DNA from: Nematopogon swammerdamellus
Taxonomy: Eukaryota; Arthropoda; Insecta; Lepidoptera; Adelidae
NCBI GenBank assembly: GCA_946902875.1
Contig: OX336340.1
Span: 19,545,566-19,609,565, forward strand
Direction of reading: 5' to 3'
DNA length: 64,000 nt
A program made the position numbers and the translations under genes. Positions 11,651-24,800 of this stretch are shown piece after piece. Position 1 is the first letter of the stretch; each line of letters opens with the position of its first letter. Below the pieces are notes generated by a model, which was given only the letters and a program-made list of their open reading frames with translations, searched no databases and was not told where the DNA came from.

Positions 11651-13339
11651 ACTAGCTGTTGCCCGCGGCTTCGCTCGCGTGAAATTCGTATTCCAAAGAA
11701 GAATGTAAGTAACTAAGGGCGAGGGCAAGCTGCGTTCAGGTAATCGATAAACCTTCTCAAAGAAAGTAACTAACTAAGGGCGAGGCCGAAGGCCGAGCTG
11801 CTTTCAGGTAAACGATAAACCTTTCTCAAATAAAAGAAGTAAGTAAGGGCGAGGCCGAAGGCCGAGCTGCGTTCACGAAGATTCAGGTAAACCAAAAACC
11901 CTCTTCCGCCTTCGGGCCTCGCCCTTAAAGACTTCCTTTCTTCGATAGAATATAATATCGTTTACTCAATCTATTTATTTCATAAAAATAAAAAAGTAAT
12001 ATTAATAACTAAAGAATTAAAACCTACCTAACAAACATTAAAATAACTATCAAAACTGGCATTTTCAAATCTTCTTAGAGCACTTGCGGCATTACCCCGC
12101 TGGATGGCAAGGCTTACACTTTGAATGAAGTACATAAGCCCTTGATGGCGGGACACCAGTTGCGTCAACCAGCAGAATCCCAAGCATCTTTTGGCTTCAC
12201 TGCTCCACGGACCGAGGGTTTCAACCGCAAACGCAACAAATTTGAAATCTTGAATTATATTTCTATATTTGTTGCGTTTGAGGCTCTCCGCCCCAGCCTC
12301 GGCCGCGCCAGCCGCTCTTGAAGATGTCCTAACGTGACTTGGAGCCAATGTGAGAACACAAGTGGCGTCCCACATCAAAGAATACCCTACCCTTAGTCCA
12401 TGGCACTAAGTAAGGTGATAGCATCGGGCCTCTTGCCATCCAGCCGGGAATAACCGCGAGGTTCTAGGATGCACGGTATATTTGCCGTCAGAAGCGTGGA
12501 CTTTATAATAAAATGTAAATTAAATTAACTCAATCTTAATGTTAATTAACTTTATTCGAGATGGTTTAACTTCTTTCTGAACGCAGCTCGGCCTTCGGCC
12601 TCGCCCTTACTTACGTGCTTTATTCGAGATGGTTTATCATTTGTCAGAACGTAGCTCGGCCTTCGGCCTCGCCTTAGTTACTTACTTTCTTCAAAAATGT
12701 TTACCTTCTCCCTGAACGCAGCTCGGCCTACGGCCTCGCTCTTAGTTACTTGCTTTCTTCGAGATGGTGTATAGTCTTCCCAAATAGAGCACGGCCTTCG
12801 GCCTCGCCCTTAGTTACTTACTTTCTTCAAGATGGTTTAGCTTCTTCCTGAACGCAGCTCGGCCTTCGGCCTCGCCTTAGTTACTTACTTTCTTCAAGAT
12901 GGTTTAGCTTCTTTCTGAACGCAGCTCGGCCTTCGGCTTCGCCCTTAGTTACTTGCTTTCTTCGAGATGGTTTTTCAATTATTCGAACGTAGCTCGGCCT
13001 TCGGCCTCGCCTTAGTTACTTACTTTCTTCAAGATGGTTTAGCTTCTTCCTGAACGCTCGGCCTGCGGCCTCGCCCATAGTTACTTGCTTTCTTAGAGAA
13101 GGTTTACGGTCTTCCAGAATAGAGCTCGGCCTTCGGCCTCGCCCTTAGTTACTTACTTTCTTCAAGAATGTTTTTCTTCTTCCTGAACTCAGCTCCGCCT
13201 TCCGCCTCGCCCTTAGTTACTTTCATCGAGAAAGAATATCGTTTACGTGAGCGCAGATCCGCCTTCGGGCCCGCCTTTAGTTATTTACTTTCTTTTTTTG
13301 AAATACGAATTTCACGCGAGCGAACCCGCGGGCAACAGA
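11651..13339. mobile_element. Large inverted-repeat element with internal tandem arrays
   Basis: The ends actagctgttgcccgcggc ... and ... cgcgggcaacaga are inverted copies, continuing inward through cgcgtgaaattcgtatt. The left side has about 3 units and the right side about 10 units of a 66-68-bp repeat (core ctcggccttcggcctcgccc), in opposite orientations around a unique centre at about 11930-12540. No transposase ORF is seen. Confidence 0.75.
12560..13300. repeat. Tandem array of 66-68-bp GC-rich units
   Basis: About ten units built on gaacgcagctcggccttcgg followed by cttagttacttactttc. Each carries the small palindrome ggccttcggcc. It forms the right arm of the element at 11651-13339. Confidence 0.85.
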
Positions 13340-13534
13340 TATATAAATTTTATTGCACCAATGACAGCGACATAACTTCGACTTTCAATTATTTTTTTAT
13401 TTATCAAACAATTTGTCACCGGCCAGCTCACGTCGAGATGACAGTTCTCCGTTGTCAACATGACATTTAAAATTGTTTTTTACCATTACTTTGGATTTTA
13501 CCATTACTTTGGATTACGTGATTTTTATTATATT

Positions 13535-14095
13535 TTTTAATTATGTCACTATAAAAAGTTTCGTCAAATTCCGTTCAGTGGTTTTTGCGAGATGCGCGTA
13601 CAAATAGATATTTTTGCATTTACGATTTTATTATATGTATAGAAAGAACAGATATATGTATAACCTATTGTGTTCAAGTTATAAAAAAGAAGAACTTGTC
13701 ATTTTCGTTGTATCTACTTATTTTTAATTCGAATGAATATTTTATTCAAATTGTATTTGCTGCCAGTTCTCAAGATATAATTATGTACTTTGGACTACGT
13801 GATTTTAAACGCGCAATAATGTTTATAATTGTTTAATTTTTTTTTATTTTTGTTATTTTTTTTACGTATTATGTTAACCCGGCATATAAACTGCCACTAT
13901 ACAAAGTTTCGTCTAATTCCGTTCAGTGGTTTTTGCGTGATGCGCGTACAGACAAACAAACAAACAAACAAACAAAAATTTTCAAAACTGTTCTAAAATG
14001 TTCAGTATCTCATTTTAAGCCACCCTGGTTAGTTATTTTCCGAATACATTCAATGTACAGACTTTCTTACCTTTACGATTTTATTATATGTATAG
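13535..14095 (+). repeat. Two diverged copies of a 'tccgttcagtggtttttgcg' repeat
   Basis: The blocks ttccgttcagtggtttttgc, gatgcgcgtaca and ttacgattttattatatgta occur at 13569-13640 and again at 13916-14095, the second with a (CAAA)n insert. Confidence 0.6.
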
Positions 14096-14452
14096 ATGAT
14101 GCTAATTCATATGAGTAGGTAAGTAGGTCTACAAGGTAGTTTGTTATAAACGCGTGACTTAACTCACGTACTTCAGTAAATGTTTCCATTATTTCCTAGT
14201 ATGATTCAAACATTTTGATGACAGTTGAAAAATTCCGGAAACGCCGGTATTTTGTTGTGTAAAACAGTATAAACTAAATAAGTAAATGATAAACAACAAT
14301 GCATTATTTATCTGTTCCAGATAATATAATGTGCTAGTAAGTATGGGCAGTGCCTACTGCCTGCGAATAGGTGGGTAGGTATGCAAGTAATTAGTGTAGC
14401 CAAGAATCCTAAGCAAATTCAATATTGAAAGGATACAATATAGGTGATATAA

Positions 14453-14637
14453 AATGAAAGGTCGGTCCAAACGGCTATGTAAATAGTTTGTGTTTTCCGT
14501 CCAGTTCAGTGTAGCCGGCACGACCGAAGGGAAGCACTGACGTGGCACCAAGTTCATCCGGTGTTATGGGCTGACATCACGGATGTTGTAGGTGATGTAG
14601 CCAACCGTGTCAGTTTTCATAAAAAAAAAAAAAAAAA
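14453..14637 (+). mobile_element. SINE, family A, 3' half
   Basis: Family A body ending in a 17-A tail. Confidence 0.75.
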
Positions 14638-15479
14638 TTGGTAAGTCATATTTTGTTTAAATGTCCATAGAACGCAAGTAACTGATTACAACATACAAAG
14701 AAGCATTTCCTAATTTCTTCATTCGAAGTTTATCCTTCTTATGTATGTAGGTACTCGTAGGTACCTACTAGTTACAAAGTTGAAAGGGAAAATCTGGACT
14801 TTTTAATCCGTTGGACTTGCTACAAAACCAATCAAATGCAAAAACTGAAACATCAGTTCACTAAAACTAGTAAAGTTAAATGGAACCATGTCACATTCAA
14901 TATGTGAAACTAAACAAAATCCGAAGGTTGACTGGAACGAATCTCTTTCTCTCTGTCAAAATATTGAAGTCTTAATTAAATGGTGAAAAAGGAAAATATA
15001 GGTATAGTACCTAGATAGATAGTTAAAAACACATGAGAAATGTTGTCTTCAGACCAGGACGCCTGAAAGTGTAAGTTTGTAAGCACTTCAATGCTATATA
15101 TAAGTATTGTCATACATAGCATAACATAAGCGCTTTGATATTATACATAAAATATGGTAGATTGAATATAATTATGAATGCCTTTTTTTGTAAGTACGTT
15201 TAGATGGCAATGCTAAGTAGGAAGATTATTAAACTGGCTGCATTGTGAACACTTCAAATAAAAGCTTAAAATAAGAAAAACTTGTCATGCTCGAAAACCA
15301 AAAAGAAATTGCAACTGTGCCAAGAGATTGATGGTGGCGCCAAAATATAATTTGATACGGGTCGCCAAAGCATTGGTCGCCGCAGTTTTATACATAAATT
15401 TCAGCATCCAATAATTTAAATCAAAAGTTCGTAAATCTGTTTGTTGTCATTATCAATGTTATGAAAATGTCAAAAGTAA

Positions 15480-15960
15480 ATTTTCTGTTCAGATTATGTG
15501 CAACTTACTTTGGCGGCGGTCCCCCGCTCCGAAATCCAGTAATCGATCACTTCACTGTTTGAAACACAAGCGGAAAAAACTGTCCGAACACGAACTAGCG
15601 TCCAAGCGACGTCGACAGATTTCTAAATAGGAAAATGGCAGCAGCTGGGTGTATTTTTGGAAGTGGCGGGTAACGTGATACTGTAAGATCGGGCGAGACG
15701 TGAGTTCGTTTTGGCGTTCGTGTTGTCTCGTTGAGTAGCGATACTCGAATGTGAGGCAGCGTGCGCGCGCGCGCTCGCTGGCCGCCAGAAATAACTCGTC
15801 CTCGCCGCGTCGGCCGACCGTCGACTACGCTCTCTTGTCACGCCGCACACGTCGCCATATCAACAGTTCTGTACGTACGTAGTTACTACGACCTCGCCAG
15901 ACAAGTCACCATCGCGCTCTACACTACACTCGAACTTCATGCGGACTACGATCTGCCTCC
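15480..15960. promoter_or_regulatory. CpG-rich unique segment without recognisable coding
   Basis: Locally high GC and CpG (including a gcgcgcgcgcgctcg run at 15761-15775) in an otherwise AT-rich stretch. Small ORFs on both strands are Arg/Ser-rich and unconserved by eye. It could be a promoter or 5' exon of an unannotated gene; no splice structure is convincing. Confidence 0.25.
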
Positions 15961-16118
15961 CTTACAGATTGACTGACTGAAACCTTATGCATTTATGAAC
16001 GAACGTAGTTAACGGTCCTTGTGGAGGTCAGGAATGAGGGTCGTGATGGTTCCCCTTCCAAATAACTATACATCCAGGGAACAAAAACTAAAGGGAAGCA
16101 CTGAGCTAACACCTAGTT

Positions 16119-16662
16119 CAGCGGTTCTCAATCTATGGACCGCGTACCACCAGTGGTACTCAGAATGCTTCGAGGTGGTCCGCGAAAAAAATTAAACATT
16201 ATGGTCTACAAGATTTTATAAAAAAAATTATTGCGGTATTAAAAAGTGCCATAATCATAATAATTTTTTTTTGATGAACATAAATAGAACTTGAATTCTG
16301 ATGATAAATAAATAAATAAAAAAAAATAAATAAATAAAAAAATTAATTCTACTATATAAAAACCCACTGTCAAATGCTCATAGAGAATGCTGAGGAATAT
16401 TAACAAAAATTTTCAGAACTAAATTAGATAAAACATAATTTTTTTTTATTAAATACACTTTCATTCGAGGAAAGAGAATAATTAATTGAGCCTTCGTATG
16501 ATGCTAACCTCCAAAGAGAATTTAAGAATGTAGATATAGAAGATAAGTATTATTATTAGCTTCTTGTAGGTAAAGGTGGTACGCCAGTACTCTTTTCTAT
16601 TCTGTGACGCCACCAAACATACTGGTTTAAGTGGTACCTGAAAAAAAAATTGAGAACCCCTG
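16119..16662. mobile_element. Non-autonomous hAT-like element with 8-bp target duplication
   Basis: Terminal repeats CAGCGGTTCTCAA and TTGAGAACCCCTG are inverted and flanked by the direct repeat acctagtt (16111-16118 and 16663-16670). The 544-bp interior has no ORF. It sits inside a family A SINE remnant. Confidence 0.85.
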
Positions 16663-16709
16663 ACCTAGTTCACAATATAGGAACAAGGGGTAATGGGCGG
16701 CCATCACTC

Positions 16710-17770
16710 ACTCACTAGTAGTCACACTAGTGTACTAAAATTATTGTATTTTTTCTAGAACATTCTAGCACAGCTCAGGCTCAGACTGTTTTATTAGACT
16801 GTTTTATTGTTCTGTGGCACCGATATTATTTAGAATGATACAACAATTACCAACAATTTAAGGTTTTCTGGACCTCAAATGAACAATTTTGACCGTTCGA
16901 ATTTTTCAAAATTTCAAAAGCATTTGATAATCCTCTTTTATTGTGGCGGTACATTCGAAAAATGTAGGGGGTCATGATTTGTATTTTAGATTTTGAAATA
17001 AATTACAAGGGCCAATGCTGTTTGAGCTCCAAAAGCCCCTTAAAATTTTGATAGACATATACCTACATCCCCATTACTCATTACTTCGTGAAGTAAGTTT
17101 GTTCGCCAGAACGTACATCAACTTAAATCCTCGTGATTTATGTATTCACAAACGAAATCAAGGTAGACATACCCCAGTGGTATAGGTACATAAATTGATA
17201 CGAATTACTGCGAGTAAAATGAATAAAATTATTGCATCATAAACATTCTAGAATAAAATAATTTTAAACGACCTGAAGTTGTAATTATAGTCACATGGCT
17301 GATCCTGATAACACATTAATTACATCTTACATGTGTTATAATTAGTTCAATGGGTATTAATGGAGACAAGAAAGATATTGGTAGTATTTGGCTCACTGGC
17401 AGAACTAGAACGATAACATTTGGGAAGTGCTAAGCGTGATGCAAACGTTAAAGAAAAAAAATTTTTTTTCTTCTAGTTTCCATTTCAAATCGATAATACG
17501 ATATATGAAATAGATAATACATTTTTTTAAGTTACAGGGTTAGACAAGGAAAACTGTGGGCAACATTGTTACCTAAAAAAAAACATACAGTCGAATTGAG
17601 AATCTCCTCCTTTTGGGAAGTCGGTTAAAAAGGGTATTATTTTTTATGGAAAGTTCGACATGTGGCATCGTTTAACCTACAAGTACCTGCATAGGTGTCT
17701 AACGACGCCCATTAACTGTATTGTAGTCTTTGTCTATGATTGTGGCCTTAATGGTAAAATTGATAATACT
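16710..17770. other. AT-rich stretch without recognised genes
   Basis: Nothing coding is convincing. A 'cgaattgagaatctcctcc ... aagtcggttaaaaa' repeat end is at 17590-17632, the inverse of the 3404-3440 segment. Confidence 0.4.
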
Positions 17771-17772
17771 TT

Positions 17773-18042
17773 GTACCGTGTGGGGTCGGTACTTGAAAAG
17801 AATAACCCCACTGGATCTCTCCCCGTGCATGTCGTAAAATGCGACTAAGGGGATAAGGACAAAATGCCGTGCATAAGGGCGACAGGCTAGCCAGCTCGCA
17901 CCTTAGCACGGTCATTCCACCGAATCTTGTCCTAATATTTTGCTAAACGTGGTGGTCGGTGTTGTGCTGTAATTTACAAGAGTACTTGCAGCACAACACC
18001 GACTATACTCTGCTTACCCCGATTGTGGGGATACAGCGTGTG
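17773..18042 (+). mobile_element. SINE, family C
   Basis: Starts taccgtgtggggtcggtac, has ctctccccgtgcatgtcgta and ends in a region with ttgcagcacaacaccga and tgtggggatacagcgtg. Matches 1147-1405. Confidence 0.6.
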
Positions 18043-18385
18043 GTACGTAATTAAGTTAATAAATCTAAAAAAAAAATGTGTAACTTAATTGTAATGGTTG
18101 GATGAACAATTTGATATGACACTTGTAATCGCAGATAGCAGATATTTCGGAAATAGTTCTCCCACGCGAGTACAAACATAGCACATAGCGTATAAGCAGT
18201 TAGTAGATAATAAAATGAGAGAAGCGTGTCGAGTGGACAGCTGTCCGCAGTTACCATCCACGCTGACGTATCTATATCTGCTTAAAAATGTATTTCTTTC
18301 GTAAGATTTCACGTTTCGTAAAATTTATATTAAATGGGTGTATAAAGAGAGAAAAATGGTTTAAAATACGCGATTTCAACCTAGC

Positions 18386-18414
18386 GGGGGGTGGGGGGGG
18401 GGGGGGGGGGGGGG
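18386..18414 (+). repeat. Poly-G tract
   Basis: Six G, one T, then 22 uninterrupted G. Long G runs are rare and are prone to sequencing error. Confidence 0.9.
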
Positions 18415-18734
18415 AGGTGACGCACACGCCTGCGAACAAACATCCAATCTACAAGCACTCCGAATGCTTGTCTCCGTAGTTGCCTCAATCATCAATCTAT
18501 CACTCATTCGAAATCTGTAGAAATTAAATCTATGGTAAAATTCTAAATTTCAATTTAGAATTTCCAGTAGGTACAATTTCTTACTTTCAATATTTTATTA
18601 TTATGTAGGCCATTTAGGTTTATTGTCTAATTAAATTATTCTCGCGATTATGATAAATGAAAGACAAAAATTACACCGAGACCATTTTATAAGAACAAAA
18701 ACAAACATGAAGCCACGTTGCGACCTGTTTAACC

Positions 18735-18740
18735 TTTATT
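18735..18740 (-). terminator. Candidate poly(A) signal for SEC63
   Basis: AATAAA on the minus strand about 140 bp past the SEC63 stop at 18878. No better signal is closer. Confidence 0.5.
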
Positions 18741-18877
18741 CAGATCTTATAAAAAGTCCCACATTATTTAAAAATCATATTGTATAATTTCACATAATTT
18801 TATACAAATAGGTGACCATAAAAAGAAGAAATTCATTATAGACCCATTCATGCAGCTATAAAAATAAATTATCCTCG

Positions 18878-21800
18878 CTATTCCTCATCTTCAACTTCGT
18901 CGTCTGTCGTGAACTCGCTCTCGTTGCCGGCCTGCAACAAACAAAACACTATCACACCTGCTGAGCTCCGCTTCCTACACCTGCCTTATGTATTCATGCC
19001 TCCCACTTTGGATCAGTGCATATGCAACGTGACATGGATGGGGCGGAAATAGAATAAATTTTTTGGCAATATGGGCGGCAACAAGCTATTTATTAGGCAA
19101 TACCTACATTTTTGTTTTTTTTTTATGAAAACTGACACGGTTGGCTACAACACCTACAACATCCGTGATGTCAGCCCATAACACCGGGTGAACTAGGTGC
19201 CATGTCAGTGCTTCCCTTCGGTCGAGGACATTATATTATAGCGGCCGGGATGGAATGAAGGCAGGTTTACTTACTAAAGAACTTATGAAATATTAGTTAC
19301 AAATCGATGGACAAACCTAAGCCAAATCTGTAACTCAACTGTATTGTTTGGAAATTCTGTTAAAAAAAAAAAATCTATTTAATTTTTAGGTTTCCGTATC
19401 CCATACGGAAGCCAAGTGTTAAGCAAAGTGTCAAAAGTTACTCACTATACCAGGATATATTTTTCAAATCCAGGAATTCCCGAAATTCCTGGGAATTTTT
19501 CAGAATTCCCGAAGGAGGTGGTTTTAACCACTCCATGTTGTCTTTTCGCCAACATTAGGTATTTATACTCTACCTATTCAGATCGACAAATGACGTGTCA
19601 AAAATTTGACAAAGGCTCTTTACACCTGATCCACTTAATTAAGTCCTTGCAGTCAGAACTTCAAAAACAAAACAAAAATCTGTTTTTGATCTTGTTCTCA
19701 AGCTGTATTTTCAATCGACTGTAGGCGGTGTTATTATGTGGATAGTCACTAAATGCTTGTAAAAATGATTATGAAAAAAAAGCCCTGCGAAGTTTCTTAC
19801 CGGTTCTTCTTCGTGGGTGTAATCGAATCGGATAGAACAAATTGTAACAAATTCGAGTACAGTCATGCTGTCTAATGAATACTTAATAAACAATATACAA
19901 TATACGATCCCTGTTGATAACACAATAAGTAAGTAGTACCTGGTCCTGTTTGTCGCTCTCCGAGTCGCTGATGTCCCACTGCGGGTGGTCGGTGGGCACG
20001 GCTGCCGCCTCCTTCACATCCAGCTTCATATCCAGCAGCTGGTCCATGCCGATGTACGAGTCTGCACACAATACGCACACCATCACATAATATTTCTGTA
20101 AATACCGCAAGTTAGCCCATATCAGTCACCTGTTATTACTGTCACGGAAACCATTAAACTAAAAATAATTAAAGAATGCCTTATTGTTAGTGTAATTAAA
20201 ACGATAGCCGCAAAAATAATTTATATAAAAGTGATACATAATGTGGACGTATCAAAATTAATTTTTTTTAGTAATTATGGGAATCACCGCACAGAATGAA
20301 ACGTCGGTCGAAACGGCTATGTAAATAGTTTGTGTTTTCCGTCCAGTTCAGTGTAGCCGGCACGACCGAAGGGATACACAGACGTGGCACCAAGTTCACC
20401 CGGTGTTATGGGCTGACATCACTGATGTTGTAGGTGATGTAGCCAACCATGTCAGGTTCCATAAAAAAAAAAGTTGCACTACTCGTAAATGTTTTTTTAT
20501 ATTCTGTGGTATATAACGATTTATCAATGACATCTATAGATGATGATTGGGAGGCCATTCCGCAACCACACGAGGGCGCTGAAGTGCGCCGGCGTAGTCA
20601 GCGCCGTGTGACAAGGTTCTATCTAGACGTACCCGAGCGCAGGCAGCAGGTGAGGGTGTAGAGACCAGGCCAGCGCGGCGCGGTGAAGCGCAGCTGCACC
20701 TCCTGCACGTCCACGAGGGCGGTGAGGTGCGCCGGCGCAGTCAGCGGCGTGTGAAAAGGTTCTATCTACACGTACCCGAGCGCAGGCAGCAGGTGAGGGT
20801 GTAGAGACCAGGCCAGCGCGGCGCGGTGAAGCGCAGCTGCACCTCCTGCACGTCCACGAGGGCGGTGAGGTGCGCCGGCGCAGTCAGCGGCGTGTGACAA
20901 GGTTCTATCTACACGTACCCGAGCGCAGGCAGCAGGTGAGGGTGTAGAGACCAGGCCAGCGCGGCGCGGTGAAGCGCAGCTGCACCTCCTGCACGTCCAC
21001 GAGGGCGGTGAGGTGCGCCGGCGCAGTCAGCGGCGTGTGACAAGGTTCTATCTACACGTACCCGAGCGCAGGCAGCAGGTGAGGGTGTAGAGACCAGGCC
21101 AGCGCGGTGCGGTGAAGCGCAGCTGCACCTCCTGCACGTCCACGAAGGCGGTGAGGTGCGCCGGCGCAGTCAGCGGCGTGTGACAAGGTTCTATCTATAC
21201 GTACCCGAGCGCAGGCAGCAGGTGAGGGTGTAGAGACCAGGCCAGCGCGGCGCGGTGAAGCGCAGCTGCACCTCCTGCACGTCCACGAGGGCGGGAGGTG
21301 CGCCGGCGCAGTCAGCGGCGTGTGACAAGGTTTTATCTAGACGTACCCGAGCGGAGGCAGCAGGTGAGGGTGTAGAGACCAGGCCAGCGCGGCGCGGTGA
21401 AGCGCAGCTGCACCTCCTGCACGTCCACGAGGGCGGTGAGGTGCGCCGGCGCAGTCAGCGGCGTGTGACAAGATTCTATCTAGACGTACCCGAGCGCAGG
21501 CAGCAGGTGAGGGTGTAGGGACCAGGCCAGCGCGGCGCGGTGAAGCGCAGCTGCACCTCCTGCACGCCCACGAGGGCGGGAGGTGCGCCGGCGCAGTCAG
21601 CGGCGTGTGACAAGGTTCTATCTACACGTACCCGAGCGCAGGCAGCAGGTGAGGGTGTAGAGACCAGGCCAGCGCGGCGCGGTGAAGCGCAGCTGCACCT
21701 CCTGCACGTCCACGAGGGCGGTGACGTGCACCGGCGCAGTCAGCAGAGTGTGTGACTTGCGGTCGCAAATGTAGCACCACCAGTACTCTTGCTTCTCCTA

Positions 21801-24800
21801 AGGGATGCATACATGTTACTGAACGGTTTAAAACTAAGCATTGTTGTGTTTGTGTATAGATTCGAAAGAATACAACATTTCTGAAGTGAATTTGGGTTTT
21901 TAGCTATCCGTATCCCGTACGGAAGCCTATTACTAAGCCTACGCCGTTTGTCTGTCTGTCTGTCCGTTCGTCCGTCTGTCCGACGGCTGTATCTCTTGAA
22001 CGGTAATAGGTAGCCCGTTGAAATTTTCACAGAATATGTGTTATTATGGCAGATATAACAAATAATAAAAAATAGAAAAAGTAAAAAATTAAGGGGGGTT
22101 CCCATACAAGAAACGTGTTTTTTATGTTTTTTTTTTGATTCGCGAGTGTGTGGAATCGAAAAAAAAAACACCTAACCACACTATATTTGTGAAGTGCAAT
22201 GTTCAAACACACAATGTGGAATCAAAACAATGTTTCCCCAGGAGAATATACATACATCTATAAGGTTTTCGTTATAATATAGGCAAACCAACTCACTTCA
22301 GGGAAGTACGGACAGTGCACTGGATGTGACGCTTTTGATCTTCCCTCTAATCGTTCGCGCTTCTGTAGCCTTTGTTGGAACCTGCAAATTCATACAGCAT
22401 TACTATAAAGATTCTATGCATGTAATTGAACTTTTAAAACTACAGGTAGGGATGCAAATGAAAAATCTGTATGATTTCTTATAATTCAAGAACGGCATTA
22501 ACTGATATTCAGGGTTGTCACCTGTGCAAACTGGCATATCTCTGGATGGATGCCAGCTAAATGCCATCACTCATCGTAATGTAAGAAGCCGATCAGTTAG
22601 GTGATCAAACGCAGGGTCAGGAAAATCGGAGTCCACTGTAGTCGAGCTTGAAAGCAAGCGAATGGCAAACTGAGAAAACTGAGCACCCTTTTGTTGTTGA
22701 CATTGGGCTTTTGAGACCCCATCGGTACTCAAAATAATTCCTTGTGACACCGCTAGGGTGTGGAATTATATTGTCTTCCGGCGAGTGTGTTTCCCGAATC
22801 CTTTAACCTCGGTGTCTTCAAACGTCGTATCAATGGGCTAGACAGCGTAGCAACAGTCCGCAAATCTGCTGGCATGGTGCCTCACTGAGAGTGGTTTCGC
22901 GAGGAGAGGGGTTTTTGGCTCGGTTGACTGTACCATTGGTCCCTCGACACAGCCACGCATGTTGGTTTACATAAAAAAAAACTATGACGCACTTCTCCCA
23001 TTCAGTATCGTCGTCCTCTACGGATGAGGACTTCTTGTCGTTGTCCTCCGTCTCCGACTCGTTGCCGGAGCTGTCCGACCCGCGCTGCTCCGCGTCCGAC
23101 CCGCCAGACACCTCCCAGTCATCTGCCAAACAAATGTACAACAATATAGAAAACTTTATAAGAAATGTTGACTCTGGTCGAAGCCACGGCACAGATTATT
23201 TAATAGTTCGTAACAGATAAATCATTTCTTAGAAAAAGTTCCATACCTTCGGCTTTAATAGCCTACTGTTTCACGTCGCCAATCGCTGCGTGCTAAAATT
23301 TACCTAAACGATTGAGTGTAAAGTGATTATTGCTTTACGCAGTTGCGTGGGCAAGCGCGTAGGTATGCTTCGCGCGGCTGACGAATTTTCACTGAATTAG
23401 ACCGCCGGCGTCCCGCCGGCCGGTAGGTAGTTAGCGCGCGCAAGTACATAGAGTGCGTGAGGCCTGGCCACGGGCAAAAGCTAGTGTAAAATTTAAGGAT
23501 TACATAAAAAAGTTATTGATAAATGAATTTCAGTGTATGACAGTAGTATCATTTTAGAATAGAGTAGTGGGTTCACACAATTTATGTAAACACCAACAAA
23601 GTCCCATTACAAGTGGTGAGTGATCATGGTATGACAGCCTCGGAAATTCGGTGGCGCTATAGATCGATGTCGGTGAGTGACATGACATCTAGTTCATTAT
23701 TATTATTTTGGGTTCAATAAAAATAAAAAAACTAAATAAATACCTTGATCATCGGCGTTTGGTTTCTTGCTCTCTTTGGTTTTCTTCACAACGCCGTTCG
23801 GTTGCGGAGACTTCTCTTCCTTGACTGGAGCCTGCGGCGTAGCGGGTGCTTCTTTGGGCTTTGCCACTTGTTTTGTCGCTTGGGGCTTCTTGGTTTTCTT
23901 TCCGCTGGCTTTCTTGGCTTGTTTCATCCACACGGGCCGCTTGGGGGCACTTTCTTTCTCCTTTTTATCATCGGCTTTTTCTGCACCTTCGCCGGTGTCT
24001 TCCTCCGCTTCTCTGTAAATTCAATCGCTTGTTATACCTTTATTTCAAAGAAACAGAGATTTGTCCGGCTTTTGCTGTTGCCACATAGGTCTCTGTTATT
24101 ATAATCTAGATGTTCCCGCGACTTCGCTTCAAGGTAAATTATCCTATAACCATTCTTACATGGGTAGTACTGGGCAGGGGATGCACCCCAATTTAACCAG
24201 GGTCAACCAAATTAGACCAGGGTCTTTCAACCTTTTTTATTAACAGGTACACTTTTTCGTCTACGAAAATTTCACGGCACACATTTACATATGTTCATAC
24301 AGAAAGCATGTGAAATTAAGAATACTAAAAACTATTGGCGACTTCGTACGTAATGTACGCTGTATATGTAATTTATCAGTGAAAACTCTCATTTTATCGG
24401 AGGATGTCAAAATGTTCTTATTACTTCCCTGCGAACTCGCATTAATTTGTTCAGATGTTAAACAAATCAATCAGAAAATGTCATTGTGGATAATCTATCT
24501 ATATAGACAGACGAAAAATTATGCTTTCTCTCTTCTTCCGCTGTCTTCATGCACATTTTGAATGAGTTACTTAGAATTCGCAGCACACCTGGATCTCCGG
24601 TTGAGAACCCCTGCATTAGACCTACCACGGACCAACCCGTTCTGTAGATCTTTTATTCACAGAACCGGGAAAATGTGAAACACACTGCCCATCTATTTCC
24701 TCCCAAATACAGCCTGGGGTTTTTCAAAAGGGGTGTGAAAAGGCTCCCGTCAAGCCGGCATGGCATTCACAATCCCCGTGCATCACAGAATGTCCATGGG

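Noticed and set aside
21255..21755. Arg/Ala-rich repeat proteins on the plus strand
   Set aside because: Antisense frames of the SEC63 exon 11 array; frames change with the 142/143-bp units.
20568..21755. CRISPR-like array because of regular spacing
   Set aside because: Units are continuous tandem repeats without unique spacers, in a eukaryotic gene, and match SEC63 exon sequence.
23745..24104. 119-aa plus-strand hydrophobic ORF
   Set aside because: Antisense of the Lys-rich SEC63 exon 8.
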